NCBI GenBank assembly: GCA_001695595.3
Contig: MBPM02000019.1
Span: forward strand, 248,001-312,000
Reading direction: 5' to 3'
DNA from: Plasmopara viticola
Lineage: Eukaryota > Oomycota > Peronosporomycetes > Peronosporales > Peronosporaceae
DNA: 64,000 bases
The position numbers and the translations under genes are program-made. The notes beneath the pieces were generated by a model. It was given only the letters and a program-made list of their open reading frames with translations, did no database searches and was not told where the DNA came from. Shown one piece after another: positions 1-10,764 of the stretch; within the stretch, counting starts at the first letter, position 1; each line of letters begins with the position of its first letter.

Positions 1-343
1 CTTCAAAAGGTAGAATTGCAGACGCACAGTGACTGACGAGTTGCCCGCGCGCGCAAGGATTGGACCTTGATCTGTGGCAAAAAGCTTTTCAGCGCGTTGA
101 AACGAAGGTATCCAAGCGTTGCTTTGTATGGGGTATATGGAAGCAGCGACAGCATGCAACCAAATTTGCCAGAGCAGCATCCACGGTACGAGCGACGGCA
201 TCATGTACTCTTCTAAGTTCTGGAAATTTAACAACACCCCCTGTTGACACTTGCGCTGATTGGTAAATAAATTTTGTTTGAAGACAATGTGCCAGTTAGT
301 AAATGACAATCACTCCAAGTCCGCACCCGCGAAACCTTGTATA
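1..343. other. Upstream region, no gene seen
   Basis: No ORF here has convincing coding character. The stretch ends at the first plausible in-frame ATGs of the seven-TM gene (287, 344 and 410 all lie in one frame), so part of it is probably promoter and 5' leader. Confidence 0.5.
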
Positions 344-2206
344 ATGCTGCGCGCCGCTCTTCTATCGCGAGCTCCTGGACGTGTGTTACCGTGTCATCGA
401 CGCTGCTCAATGATTTTGTTAGTTGCAGTGCTAGTGTTGTGTCGTAAAAAACTCCCGGTGTTCGGATCTATCTATGAGGTGCATGACAAGGTCACTGGCT
501 GCAAGATTACTGAAAGAATGTTTGCGGACGGTCAGGGTCCGTGGGGAATCGTTGGACCGTCTAGCATCTACATTAATTTGACGTTGCGTGCACTGAAGGA
601 TGAGGAGGTGAATAATGCCATCACAGTACGCAGACTAAGCGACTACTTCGACTTTGGCGTTGTACTTGCCGCCTACTCGACTGACGCGGCGTTTTCTAGG
701 GAATTTAATAACCGCATGGCTTGCAGCTGGAATTATTCCAATACTAGCGACGTACAAAGTGATATTCGAGGAAAATTTTACTATATGGAGAGCGATCAAA
801 CACTACGGGTGAACTTGACGTTTAATCCAAAAGAAGAAGGGTTACAGACGGCGCTACTAGTGTCTTGTTGGAAACAGAAAAGCGCAGCGTTCGGTTATCC
901 TGTGAGTGCAGACAAGTTTGTGACGTATCCGATGGTGGACCCTCTGCTTTATGTGGATGCAGCAATTGCGTTTCAAAATCCATACGGGTATCTGCCAGGA
1001 CTGTTGTTCGGGCTGTTCGCGTTCAAGTGAGTATCTATTTGATAAGTTTTGGAAAATGTGCTTGTTAACACCTGCATTGTTCGTGCGCGTATTGTGCTCA
1101 AGTGGAATTTTATCACTCGCATATGGCGCGCTGGATGTGTGCTTTCTGGTACTGATCAATCGCCATCGCCAAAGCGTGGTGAGTACGCACTACCTCCTGC
1201 TTGCTGTCTTGTTACTCTCTACAGGTTTGCATTGTATGTTCATTATTACAAATTAGATATCCAATGACGTGTCATTAAACGTAGGCGAATCAGTAGCGTG
1301 GTTTGTGACGTACAAGTTCCTTAATGAGTCGGGTGTGCCTATTTGCTGCCCATACCCAGACTCAGTGCTATTTTCTACATTTGTAAAGGTGCTGGCTGGG
1401 ATGGTAGCGCGTATTGCAACGACGCTAGTCAGTTTGGGCTACGGTATTGTCCGGATGCAAATTTCATGGCCTGAAGTATTTGTTGTTTCTGGGCTCGGCG
1501 TGTGTTACTTCATCGCTGTTGGATCGCTAGAAGTAAGCCATCTCGCTAACCAATCACACGGTGATGTGCAACCTCCTGCTGTCTGGGAAGGTCTTGTCAT
1601 TATGACCAATATGTGCTTTGGAGGATGGATTTTTTTATCGCTTAAGCTGACACGAAAAAATCTTTCCGAATTTGGCCAGGTAAGCTCGCCTGGTGCGCTG
1701 CTAAACTTAATTTACGTCGACAACTAAATTTTGATAAACAGACGGCAAAAGTGCAGATATACGCTTCTCTTAACCGTATCTTGGTCGCGTACGTGATGAT
1801 CTCAGTTTTCTTGATGGCACTTGAAGGGGCTATGTAAGTTCGATAAATAATGCTGTGACCTTGCCTGGGAATTAGCTTATTCTAACCGTGTATGTCAAAT
1901 GTTCGTCTCAGCTATTTGGGCGCAGTGTGGGTACCTTGGACATACTTATGGATGGTATGGGCGGCAACCCGCCAGTTCTTCTTTGGGATATTGCTTGTGG
2001 CAGTGTACTTATGGCGACCAACTAAGCATGGCCTGCTGTACGCCCAGATGGATCAGCTTCCTAGTCGCGAACCGGTTACACCACAATCCCGTGGTATTGA
2101 ACTGAATCAGCGTGTTGCCTCAGCAGCAGACGACGAAGATTCTCTCCCTTTTGAAGCCTCCCTTGCAACATCTTTGTCAACAAATAGCAAAATTGCTTCT
2201 ATGTGA
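344..2206 (+). CDS. TMEM87/GOST-family seven-transmembrane protein, five exons
   Basis: Predicted Golgi/secretory-pathway membrane protein of the GOST (GPR107/TMEM87) fold: an N-terminal lumenal domain followed by seven membrane segments. My model has exons 344-1026, 1103-1178, 1257-1679, 1742-1833 and 1912-2206. Introns begin GTGAGT, GTGAGT, GTAAGC and GTAAGT, end in AG, and the phases join to give 522 residues, close to TMEM87A length. The first exon encodes a hydrophobic leader and a lumenal region with several N-glycosylation sequons. Later exons resemble TMEM87 membrane segments, including GESVAWFVTYKFLNESG (compare the family LEKA...Y..NxTG region) and a final segment ending LWRPTK followed by an acidic cytosolic tail. 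The start is uncertain (287, 344 or 410). The third exon's acceptor (1256) was chosen because it keeps frame; an earlier AG at 1224 leads to a stop. Function in oomycetes is not established. Confidence 0.82.
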
Positions 2207-2681
2207 TATTGGCGAGGACACGGGCTCACGTGTACGCGTGCGCGGCAGAACGCAATGGTAATTTTGAGGCTTTGATTGGTCTGACAAACTAAACTCCATC
2301 ATAGCGAGCACATTACAGCAGAGATTTAACGCTCGACCTAACGAACCATGGCAAAACGGCTCAAAGTTTCAGGTTTCAAGCCTCGTCCTAATTATAGGAA
2401 AAAGTAATTGTGCATATGTTCAGCCCTCGGCAACTAACACCAGCAGACTTCACAAGGCTGCATTCCTCGCGATAAAAAATTATACACATTACTGAAGTCA
2501 CAACGTTTATTCGAGTAATCAGGCAGTAGGGTCGTCAGCTATTTTGATCGGACTCTACTACGACAGCCGTGCATGCGACTTATACCGTATTTGTTCCAGT
2601 CAATTTTCTGCAACGTTAACATCAGACAGCCAAGCCAACTGCTGGTGGCCGTCAGGACTCCACTTGGTGTGGAGTGAGTTC
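2207..2681. other. Intergenic; possible 19-codon mini ORF
   Basis: Between the seven-TM gene and the CaaX-box gene. A very short ORF at 2348-2407 reads MAKRLKVSGFKPRPNYRKK, is basic and ends in TAA. The AAAAAGTAATT at its end could instead be a splice donor, making it a first exon of the downstream gene, but I cannot support a matching acceptor. The reading frame of the downstream gene is open from 2544 without an ATG until 2682. Confidence 0.3.
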
Positions 2682-3113
2682 ATGCGTCAATCGGTATACC
2701 CTATAGCTAGTGCAGATGGCAAAAGTCGATCAAAGCTAGCCGGGGAAAACGATCAGGGCTCGGAAGGTTCAGTGAATACAAACTATCAAATTCCTTCATT
2801 CAGACCGAAACACATAAATTTTTCGGCGGCAAATGGACCAAGGCCGTCTTTAGTCTTTACAGAGAGCAAACACACAACAATCAAAAATAATGGTCAGCAC
2901 GTAAAAGACTCTTTTGACGACACGGCTAAAGTATTCCCTGGCTGCGGGAATAGCATACACGTCGATAAAAGTGAAAGACGGCTCGTCTTTGCGGACGAAA
3001 CGGGTGGCATGTTAGCGGAGATGACTTACTCTTATCGGACACACTACAGCAAGCAGACCGGCCCAGGCCCAATTCAAAGTGTTCCAAAGGATGGCTGTTG
3101 CGTTGTGCAATAA
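2682..3113 (+). CDS. Small protein with C-terminal CaaX prenylation box
   Basis: 143-residue protein of unrecognised family. The first ATG of the open frame is at 2682. The N-terminal two thirds is polar and low in hydrophobics, so probably disordered. The C-terminal 45 residues look structured and conserved in style, with VFADETGG around residues 102-109 followed by a Tyr-rich stretch. It ends DGCCVVQ: CVVQ fits a CaaX box (Cys140, two aliphatics, Gln), and the preceding Cys139 could be palmitoylated. By family knowledge this predicts farnesylation and attachment to the cytosolic face of a membrane. There is no signal peptide or membrane segment. It is convergent with the eS24 gene. Function unknown; the gene call rests on ORF length, composition and the terminal motif. 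Confidence 0.5.
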   Translation: MRQSVYPIASADGKSRSKLAGENDQGSEGSVNTNYQIPSFRPKHINFSAANGPRPSLVFTESKHTTIKNNGQHVKDSFDDTAKVFPGCGNSIHVDKSERRLVFADETGGMLAEMTYSYRTHYSKQTGPGPIQSVPKDGCCVVQ

Positions 3114-3509
3114 ATCTAGCTTTTTTTTTAAAAGGTATACCACATTCGACGAAGCTGTCTCAGGCATTGTTGGGGTCATTTGGGTATAGACAGAGTGGAC
3201 CCTCACATTTGCGTGCTGTTTCCAGGACTACCTTTTGAGTCGTCAAGAATTTAGTACCATACGCAGTGCACTGAAGTTTTCTGTTTTTACAATTTCCTGT
3301 TACCACCCACGAAGCAGCGAAGTGTTACGAGAAAAGCGGCTCAAGAAAGTTAATTCAAGCAAACGTGTAAGTTGTCTTGACTAATTACACTTCCCAGTAT
3401 GACCCCTTTGTTGACCAATATACTCTTAGCGGAATGGCGAAAACAGCAAGCTTCTGTAGCGTTATTCATTCCATTGTCGACGTTGCCGAGACGAAAAGTC
3501 CTTCACAAA
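3114..3509. other. Convergent intergenic region
   Basis: Lies between the stop of the CaaX-box gene (+) and the stop of eS24 (-), so it should hold both 3' UTRs. A T9/A4 tract follows the first stop. The ORFs here are short, without ATG support or recognisable similarity. Confidence 0.4.
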
Positions 3510-4188
3510 CTATTTGTTGGCCTTTGCGGCCTTGTGGCGAGCGATACGACGACCAACACCGCGGACCTTCTTGCCGCGATTTTTGGCCTCCTTAATCTGC
3601 TTACGTGACGTTTCGACCTTTTCAACCAGACCCTGACGAATCAATCGGTACTTGGGCTCGAAGCGCTTGGCGTCATTCACCGTGTCATACACGAGACCAA
3701 AGCCCGAGCTCTTACCGCCACCAAATTGTGTGCGGAAGCCATAAAGAAAAACGGTGTTGGCGTCCTTCACCTTGTACATCTGCGAAGATGTGACACGACT
3801 AACGTCAGCCATCTCATATCTGTAATTTAGCCAGCCAATTCGGTATTCTAGGACGACCTAGCTCCATTTTTATCTAGCGTTGTTTCAGTTCTGATAGACT
3901 CGCGTCTGTTTTGTTCTTAAAGCTGTGCTGGCTAGCTAACCCGCTTCATTATTGCATCAATAATAATCGTACCTTGGATATCTTCTCCTGAAGCTCAGCT
4001 TTGGGCACGTTGGGGCGGCCAGGATGGATTACCTCCACCACCTAGTTCGACATAGCATTAAAAGTTAGATCGGCTTGGAATGATTCAGATACATCACAAA
4101 AGCGTATACGCACCATTTGGCGGCGGGCGAGAAGGGTGTTGCGTAAAAATTTGCGCGTGCGCACCGTAACGGGGACCTTGTCAGCCAT
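3510..4188 (-). CDS. RPS24: 40S ribosomal protein eS24, three exons
   Basis: Component of the small ribosomal subunit. Three exons on the minus strand: 4114-4188 (25 codons), 3973-4041 (23 codons) and 3510-3779 (89 codons plus stop). They join without frame change into 137 residues, the usual length for eS24. Exon 1 encodes the conserved start with [16 protein letters not shown]; exon 2 gives [20 protein letters not shown]; exon 3 begins [20 protein letters not shown], the family hallmark, and ends in a Lys/Arg-rich tail with TSRKQ and KKVRG. Donors are GTGCGT and GTACGA, and acceptors CTAG and GCAG. An ATG at 3812 in the intron-side extension of exon 3 is not the start: the acceptor at 3780 restores the family sequence exactly. 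The introns are 72 and 193 bp. Confidence 0.96.
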
Positions 4189-4214
4189 GCTAAGTTAGTA
4201 ACGAGAAAGTCTGC

Positions 4215-4230
4215 GGGGAATGGAATGAAC
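4215..4230 (-). promoter_or_regulatory. Oomycete initiator-like element of RPS24
   Basis: On the minus strand this reads GTTCATTCCATTCCCC, about 27 bases before the RPS24 ATG. It resembles the known oomycete initiator consensus GCTCATTYYNCAWTTT in its TCATTYY core. Position and sequence fit; the 3' half is a weaker match. Confidence 0.45.
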
Positions 4231-4486
4231 TGCTGTCGAGCGGGATTAGCCAAGACTTCAGAGCCAATCAATCTACCACACTAAGCATCGACCAATCACC
4301 GGTCGATATCCTATTGAATATTGCACAATGAAGAGCGGGTTAATCAGGTAATTTTTAAGATTTAAGGCTAATATAGAGACCAAGTGTTGAGCTCATAACA
4401 TTTGACAGACACAAATTACAACGATAATTGTGATTAGTTGTAGTAAGTTACAGGCATTCGTGCATCTGTGCACAACACACCTTTAC

Positions 4487-7102
4487 TTAATTCGTAGCAG
4501 CAATCTCAGCCCCTGCAGCCATAAGCTGGCCTTTGGCTTTCTGTGCGCGAGCCTCGGCCTTTTTGGCAGCATTCTCGGCAAGACGCTCCTCCTCAGCCTG
4601 CGCCTGCTTGTGTAAATCATCCAAAATCGACTGCTTGTAGTCTTCAAACGTGCCGTCATACACCACCACATCTTGGTCACCACACACCCACAACACACAT
4701 TCCGTCGACTCAATCAGACGCGCGTCGTGCGTAACAATGACCACGCCGCCTTCATACTCGCGAATTGCGTCGCACAATGCATCAATCGACTCAATATCTA
4801 AATTATTCGTGGGTTCATCCAATATCAAAATGTGCGGACGCATAAGAACTAATTCCGCAATGACCACACGCGCTTTTTGACCACCAGACAGCAATCGATT
4901 CTTAATCTCGTGTGCATGACCTTCGAGACCCACTTTGCCGAGTAAATTGCGCACTTGTTGGTACGTTTGCTCCTGAAATAGACGACGCAAATACTCCACT
5001 GGAGTCTCTCCCATAGGTAACTTGTCTACAAAGTGCTGGCTGTAAATCCCTAGACGTACCCGCGGGTTACGTCGCACCTCGCCTTCCGTAACCGTAACCT
5101 CTCCCGTAATCATTTTTAATAGCGTACTCTTACCCACACCATTGGGACCCACAATACACACACGCGATGTCGTATCGATACCAAAGTCGGTATTTTTGAA
5201 CAAGTACGGACCATTACCATAGCGAAAGCTGGCTTCACGCACTTCAAGAATCGGTGGCGATACAATTGTGGTTTCAGGGAAACTAAATTGAACAATGTAT
5301 TCTTTTGGACGTTCCAATAGGTCCAAAGGAGCATTCGCTTCCGCTGCATCATCTGGCAGTAGAGACTTCTTCTTTGTTGCACGGGCACCAGGCTCGCGCT
5401 TCTTCTTGACAATCTCCGTGGCCTTTTTCGATGATTTTCCAGACGCTTTCAGATTACGAAGTTGCTTTTGCTGTTTCTCCCAAGCTTTTTCCATCTGCTT
5501 ACGCTTTTGCTTTTCCATTTCACGAAACATGTCATAATTGCCTTTATAGTGCACGATTTTCTTGTTTTCCAGATGCAATACTTCCGAACACACGCTATTT
5601 AAGAAATCAGCATCATGGGACACAACCAGCAGCGTCTTTTTCCACTTTTGCAAATAATCATCCAGCCAAATGACAGCGTTTAGATCCAAGTGATTTGTCG
5701 GCTCATCAAGCATCAGCAGCGTCGGTTCCACATACAGCGCCTTAGCCAGCGAGATACGCATCCGCCAGCCTCCTGAAAAATCCTTTGTGACCTTTTCCTG
5801 CATGTCCGAATCAAAACCTAAACCAAAAAGAATGCGACGGGCACGAGCCTCAGCGGCGGACGCATTCATGTGCGACAGCTGCTCATAGACTTCGTTTAGT
5901 CGGTCATCAAGGGCCGAATCTTGCTTGGACTCGAGCTCTGCAAGCAACGTCTTTTCTTCTTCAAGCAACGTCCAGCGCTCGGCATCTGCCTTCAGCACAG
6001 CGTCTACAGCACGTGTATCATCAGCCACGACTTCTTGCTCCACGTAAAGACAATCGATTTTTGGAGGAATCTTGAGCTCCCCAAGTGCTATCATTTTTAA
6101 AATTGTCGTCTTTCCTTGACCATTTGGACCCACAAGACCGTACTTTCCACCGGCGTTAATATGCAGCGATGCATTGTCGTACAGCAACTTGTTGTGTGCA
6201 TTGATACTAAAGTTTTCAATGTGAATGTCAGTCGCATTCTCCCAGTTCGAGTCTTCCGTGAAAGCTTGCTGTGAGACAGAAAATTGAGCGCCATCCATGG
6301 GATTGGCGGCGCGATAGTACTCGTCTTCGCGCTCCTGGCGCTCTTGTTCCTCTTTCAATCGCTTACGCTCTTTGTTGCTAAGACGTTTGCCATCTTTTTC
6401 CTTCTTGTGCTTTATTTCTTTCTTGGATGTTTTCACTCCATCTTCTTTATCCTCTTCATCATCGTCATCATTCGTGTCAAAGGCAAATTTCAAAGCTTTC
6501 TTCTTTTTCTTCTTATCCGTTTTCTTGTCCTCATCGGATGGGTCCACGGAATCAAAAAACAAATCAGTTGATATCATTTTCTTTTTGCTCTTCTTCTTGT
6601 CCTTCTTGTCTTTCTTCTTTTCTTTCACTGGTTCAAGCTGAGAGTCTACTTCATCTTGCTGTTCTGCCGCTTTATCGCTGTCCACAGAAACCGTCATTTT
6701 CTTGATACTCTTCTTGGATATCGATAAAACATCGTGCCCTTCTTTTTCCACTTGTCCATCGTTCTCCTCTTCGTCGCTCTCGCTGTTGTCCAAAGTCACT
6801 ATAGCATTCTTCTTGTTCTTTTTATTCTTCTTGCTCACACTTCTTGCAACCTGAGCATAAAGATCATCGACTTCCTCTATGTCGTCCTCTCCGTTCTCCT
6901 CCGCGTCAGAGCGTTGGCTAGTCTGTTCCTCGCTGGCTTTGGCTGCTTGGCGCAGCGCTTTGCGCGCTTTCAGCTTCTCCTTTCGCGCCAATTTCTTATC
7001 GTCCTCGTCGATTGAAACAGTTGCTGCAGGTGGCGCCGCCTTGGCCTCATCCGATCCCGAGTCGTCGCCACGACGGCCTCCTTTTTTCTTACCACGAGCC
7101 AT
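4487..7102 (-). CDS. ABCF1/GCN20-type soluble ATP-binding cassette protein
   Basis: Cytosolic, ribosome-associated ABCF ATPase of the ABCF1 (ABC50)/GCN20 group, expected to act in translation or ribosome function rather than transport; no membrane segments are present. The single uninterrupted ORF is 871 residues from an ATG at 7102. Residues 1 to about 265 form a Lys/Asp/Glu-rich low-complexity arm, like the charged N-terminal arm of ABCF1. Two ABC domains follow. The first has Walker A GPNGQGKTT near residue 322, signature FSGGWRMR near 440 and LLMLDEPTNHLD after it. The second has Walker A GPNGVGKST near 651, signature LSGGQKARV near 734 and LILDEPTNNLD. The Lys/Arg-rich linker between them fits the ABCF interdomain (P-site tRNA interaction) segment. 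It lies about 300 bp upstream-side of RPS24, same strand. No intron needed. Confidence 0.95.
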   Translation of the reverse strand: MARGKKKGGRRGDDSGSDEAKAAPPAATVSIDEDDKKLARKEKLKARKALRQAAKASEEQTSQRSDAEENGEDDIEEVDDLYAQVARSVSKKNKKNKKNAIVTLDNSESDEEENDGQVEKEGHDVLSISKKSIKKMTVSVDSDKAAEQQDEVDSQLEPVKEKKKDKKDKKKSKKKMISTDLFFDSVDPSDEDKKTDKKKKKKALKFAFDTNDDDDEEDKEDGVKTSKKEIKHKKEKDGKRLSNKERKRLKEEQERQEREDEYYRAANPMDGAQFSVSQQAFTEDSNWENATDIHIENFSINAHNKLLYDNASLHINAGGKYGLVGPNGQGKTTILKMIALGELKIPPKIDCLYVEQEVVADDTRAVDAVLKADAERWTLLEEEKTLLAELESKQDSALDDRLNEVYEQLSHMNASAAEARARRILFGLGFDSDMQEKVTKDFSGGWRMRISLAKALYVEPTLLMLDEPTNHLDLNAVIWLDDYLQKWKKTLLVVSHDADFLNSVCSEVLHLENKKIVHYKGNYDMFREMEKQKRKQMEKAWEKQQKQLRNLKASGKSSKKATEIVKKKREPGARATKKKSLLPDDAAEANAPLDLLERPKEYIVQFSFPETTIVSPPILEVREASFRYGNGPYLFKNTDFGIDTTSRVCIVGPNGVGKSTLLKMITGEVTVTEGEVRRNPRVRLGIYSQHFVDKLPMGETPVEYLRRLFQEQTYQQVRNLLGKVGLEGHAHEIKNRLLSGGQKARVVIAELVLMRPHILILDEPTNNLDIESIDALCDAIREYEGGVVIVTHDARLIESTECVLWVCGDQDVVVYDGTFEDYKQSILDDLHKQAQAEEERLAENAAKKAEARAQKAKGQLMAAGAEIAATN

Positions 7103-7107
7103 TGTAT

Positions 7108-7121
7108 AAAAAGTGAATGGC
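7108..7121 (-). promoter_or_regulatory. Initiator-like motif of the ABCF gene
   Basis: Reads GCCATTCACTTTTT on the minus strand, only a few bases before the ABCF ATG. It partly matches the oomycete initiator/FPR type (CATTYNC followed by a T run). If used, the 5' leader would be extremely short, so confidence is low. Confidence 0.3.
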
Positions 7122-7657
7122 CTAGCGGGTGTAGTACCGATAAATTCCCGAGTCGGTTATCGGTAATATTAAAGGTCATTAGATGTCATTAGATGTCACT
7201 ATACGCATGACTATAGTATAATACGCCACACTCGTCGTTTAGTTGTCTACACAAATTGCAAACGTGCCACCATCTTAAAAACTGTGATCGGGATAGACTG
7301 CCAGCTAGAAACCGTTATGTGATTGTCTTTCAATTATGTCACTTCAGCACAAACTAATTGATAAGAAACAATAGAGACGTAAAGAATTTTAATAGTCAAT
7401 GATAAAGAAGTAGCATTTGAGATAGAACAGTAGACGAGCTCTCGTTACTACGTCAGCTTTAAGATGCAACGAAATATTGTGGTGCGATATTGAGAGTATA
7501 TACGATTGATACTACACCTCAAACGTATTTAGTGATCAAATAATGCGCCATCACACGGTTATGCGTCTCTTTTCTTCGATGCCTCGTGAGTTGTTCTGCT
7601 GCTGTTGAGGTATCATTTGAGTATCAACCCAGCATGATCCCTAAAATGCTTTAATCG
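7122..7657. other. Intergenic region 5' of the ABCF gene
   Basis: No coding sequence recognised. A short direct repeat TTAGATGTCA occurs twice in tandem around 7180-7200. The region probably carries the ABCF promoter and otherwise shows nothing identifiable. Confidence 0.4.
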
Positions 7658-7993
7658 TTGTATGTAAAATGCCAATTACAGAATTCCATTGTTGGCTCTA
7701 CGATCGTTATTATACAACAGTATGAGCCTCGTGAGCCTGAAAAGCTGTTTCTAAACACCACCGAGCTCCTAAGAGACCATAAAAAAAAGCTCAACAATTT
7801 TCGAAAGAATATGTGGCTAGCAACGGTGAAGCAGCTTAACAAAATTTATCCTATCCAGAAGGAAACCCCGGATTGCGAAAAACGAGACGCCAGGAACTTA
7901 TATCACGACATCACTGATAGCCTGAAACGTCGTACTCAGCAATCCCAAAGACTTTTGGGAGGTTTGTTTGACAACCCTACTCATTTGTACTAG
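7658..7993 (+). CDS. Hypothetical ORF, possibly a terminal exon
   Basis: Open frame of 111 codons ending at TAG 7991-7993; the only ATG gives a 60-residue product from 7811. The translated sequence is charged, with a Lys-rich helical-looking stretch (LRDHKKKLNNFRKN) and no signal peptide, membrane segment or recognised domain. The part before the ATG also looks coding-like, so this may be the last exon of a gene whose 5' part I cannot find, or a remnant. A putative acceptor TTACAG lies at the 5' end. It could be spurious. Confidence 0.25.
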   Translation: MYVKCQLQNSIVGSTIVIIQQYEPREPEKLFLNTTELLRDHKKKLNNFRKNMWLATVKQLNKIYPIQKETPDCEKRDARNLYHDITDSLKRRTQQSQRLLGGLFDNPTHLY

Positions 7994-8199
7994 AAGCGTG
8001 TGCTGTATAACATTGATCATTTCCAATATAACTTTTGATATAAAAATTTGTAATATATGAGCGCTAAGAAGTTTGATAAGTATGGTTTAGCATAGAGGCT
8101 GCCAGCTCAATGCCAATCTCCAACTCCATATCTCGTCATGGACAGAGCAGAGCAAGCGCTCCTGACAACACAGAAGATTTATGACCAACATTGCGCTCA

Positions 8200-10700
8200 A
8201 GATCACGATCGCTGACTCCACAAGGTGCGGCCTAAAGAGCCGATGAGCTTGTCTGCAAACACGAGGCTATAGAGATTGTCTTCAACTGCGAGTTTGCTCG
8301 TCACTCGGATAAACTCCCTTGTGTATCGGTCAGGTCGATCGAGACAGTGCATAGCAGTTGGGCATCGTGCAAACAATTCAGGATCCCAGGAAACAAAGTG
8401 TTTCGGACAAAGGATAAATGGGTGTGACGCCTGGACTGAAGTGAAATTTGCAACAAATACGGCGTTTTCGATCACATATCTCCGCAACAAACCACTTCTA
8501 AACGTAAGAGTAAAGAGCTACAATAAGGGTGCGCTGTATGCTTTTCTCGAAGCAAAAGCTCAAGCTTTATAACACATTGGTCAAGAAAGATCCGGCACCG
8601 TTAGATGCAGCCTTATCGATTCATTTAAAGGCTTGATGAAGTAACTTGAGCTCAAAGTTCCCACGGGTAAATTGATGACGCAAGTCGACCATGGTCATAA
8701 TTAGGGTGTTCCCTATCTCCGGCGAGTTGTGCACAGAAATGTACAGATGCATGAATATTCTTAGCATCAGAAACGCTCCAGGTCACGACTATTTCTGTAA
8801 GGAAATTTTCACCATCAGTACAATGTGCCTTCGTTATAAAATACTATAAATCGACTGAAGTATAGGGCCCATGACATCGCGCATCAGTACGGAACACCAC
8901 GAGACAGTTCAATTAAACCTGCCAAAGTGACGTCCGGCCAGTCGGGTTGCTGGACAACGTATAGATCGCATAATCAGAGCCGACTGCTTTTGGCAACAAA
9001 TTTATTATGGCTCTTAAGGATGAAGCATTTTTTTCCCAGCAATTTCTGAGAATGGTGCATCACGACAAAAAACATTGAAGATGTGTTCATTATCAATCCG
9101 CATGATCTAGAAAGCCGAGTGCTTCAAGAACCAAGGATAAAACTTTAGCAAAGGACAATTCGGCGGATGAAACTCTACGCGCGTATACGGGCACAACTTT
9201 TTTACAGAGCTTTGTAACAAGACATTTTCAGTACTGGAGGACCAAGCCATATCCGTGAAGCAATAGCGCGGGAGTTTTAAACAGTGCAAAACAGTCCAAA
9301 AATGTGGTCTGATCAGGTATTGTTGACCAGATACTACTTCCTCCTCGGCATTGACGTTCTGTGTTGAGAAACATGTAGGTTGGCGCCTTATTAAAATGTG
9401 GTCGTCTATTTCTAGCAACGATCTTGCCAGCAAAGCCGATGCCGCAAAAGGGAGGTACAATAGACGCCATGGTTGAGTCCATTGCTTTTCGTGCCCAGAC
9501 CACTTTCAAGATTTTAGATGGTCAATCAAGGTTTTTAGTCACTCCTATGGGACACAGCGAAAGCCAGTAACGTCTTACCGGCTTTTGCATAAATAATTTA
9601 AAGATTTGAAGAATGCGATAAGTATCCACTTTAACACATCTACGTGTTCACGAAAAGTGAGACCACGTTTCGGCTTAAGAGCTTGTGCTCAAGCGTAAAG
9701 AAAAGCAGCTTTGCGTCAAGTTGTACAAGTGCCAATTCTGTGCAAATTCCATGCCTAGGAGACTTAGTTGGACGAAAAGGTGATCAGATGCATGTCGAAA
9801 ATGATTTTTTCATCGCAGAATGACCTATTCACACGACAGAGAAGCAAATGAATTGCTTTTCAAGCCTAGCAGTCTGTGTCTCACGGTTCTGCTTAATTTT
9901 TGCCAATTTGTTGGATCACTTCACAATACTATTGAGGGAGATGTTCTTGATAAGCAATCGAGCTCTCGGATGATATACCATGCTGCTTCACCTAATTTAT
10001 ATGTCGCTTTACAAATGCGCTAGATGTTAAGATGTGTCTCTGCTAAATCGACCAAGCACGGTCAAAATAGATTACACGATAATTGGAATGATCCTAACGC
10101 AGGAGATTACGAGCCACAGAGTGGTTAGATGGCCTAATAAGTGCACTGGATCTTAGCCTTTGTTCAAATGATTTTTTGGTAAATTTAACACCGAGTCTGA
10201 TGTGTTGGCACGTAAACCGGAATCCAAGTGTAAAGCTGCACGAGTTGGCTTGTGCGATCTACTGGAAGCGACCAAGAATCGCGAGATCGAGGTAGCAATC
10301 GCGACGAGCAAGATCAAAGTAGCTCAAATCGGGAAGTTAGTGCAATAGTCGTCGTAAAGAGATTTTAAAGTGTTTCATGAAGAAGTTGGATAAGAAGAGG
10401 ATTACCCAAAGAGATGGGTTTTTGTATAGTCAGTCAGGTGGAGACCACGAGTTTTGGCAAAAGGTTGATGAAGGCATGTTGGCCGATTGCTAAAGGAACA
10501 ATACGTGAAAGCAGTCATGGAACATCGTTAAGACAAGAAAACCCGCGGTAAAAAATTAGTGGTTTGGTGAGCCCGAAAAAGAAGCCACTAAAGAGCCCGC
10601 GAAAAGTCTAGATCAAACTTCCGGACTCATCGTCCACGACTGGAAATCCAAATTCATGAAGTCAATCGTTTGAAAAGGCATCATTTTGAAAAAAGGTCAC
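8200..10700 (+). mobile_element. Decayed Gypsy/Ty3 retrotransposon, copy A
   Basis: Heavily mutated pol remnant. On the plus strand, short in-frame islands are recognisable in order: an RT core fragment around 9440-9540 (translated FLVTPMGHS, compare the Gypsy YEFLVMPFGLTNAP region), then around 9630-9720 HIYVFTKSE (compare the Gypsy F/YSKTxEEH region after the catalytic aspartates), a region near 9740-9790 matching CxF...LGxxV, and near 10190-10480 the RNase H/integrase junction with LARKPES (compare DALSRRP) and RDGFLYSQ. The same order and sequence occur reverse-complemented at 17157-19080 and 12118-12424, which independently supports one family. No LTRs were found. Outer limits are approximate; 8200-8600 is included only by continuity. 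Confidence 0.6.
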
Positions 10701-10764
10701 GTGACAGAAATGCCGTCACCGGTAGGATGCTTTACGCCATATGTTAACATTATTCCGATGTACG

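Noticed and set aside
3777..3812. eS24 starting at the ATG at 3812
   Set aside because: The intervening residues do not fit eS24, and a GCAG acceptor at 3780 joins exon 2 to MYKVKD with correct family sequence.
6284..7109. Plus-strand ORFs rich in Phe/Leu/Ser across the ABCF gene
   Set aside because: Antisense of the Lys/Glu-rich ABCF N-terminal arm; composition is a by-product.
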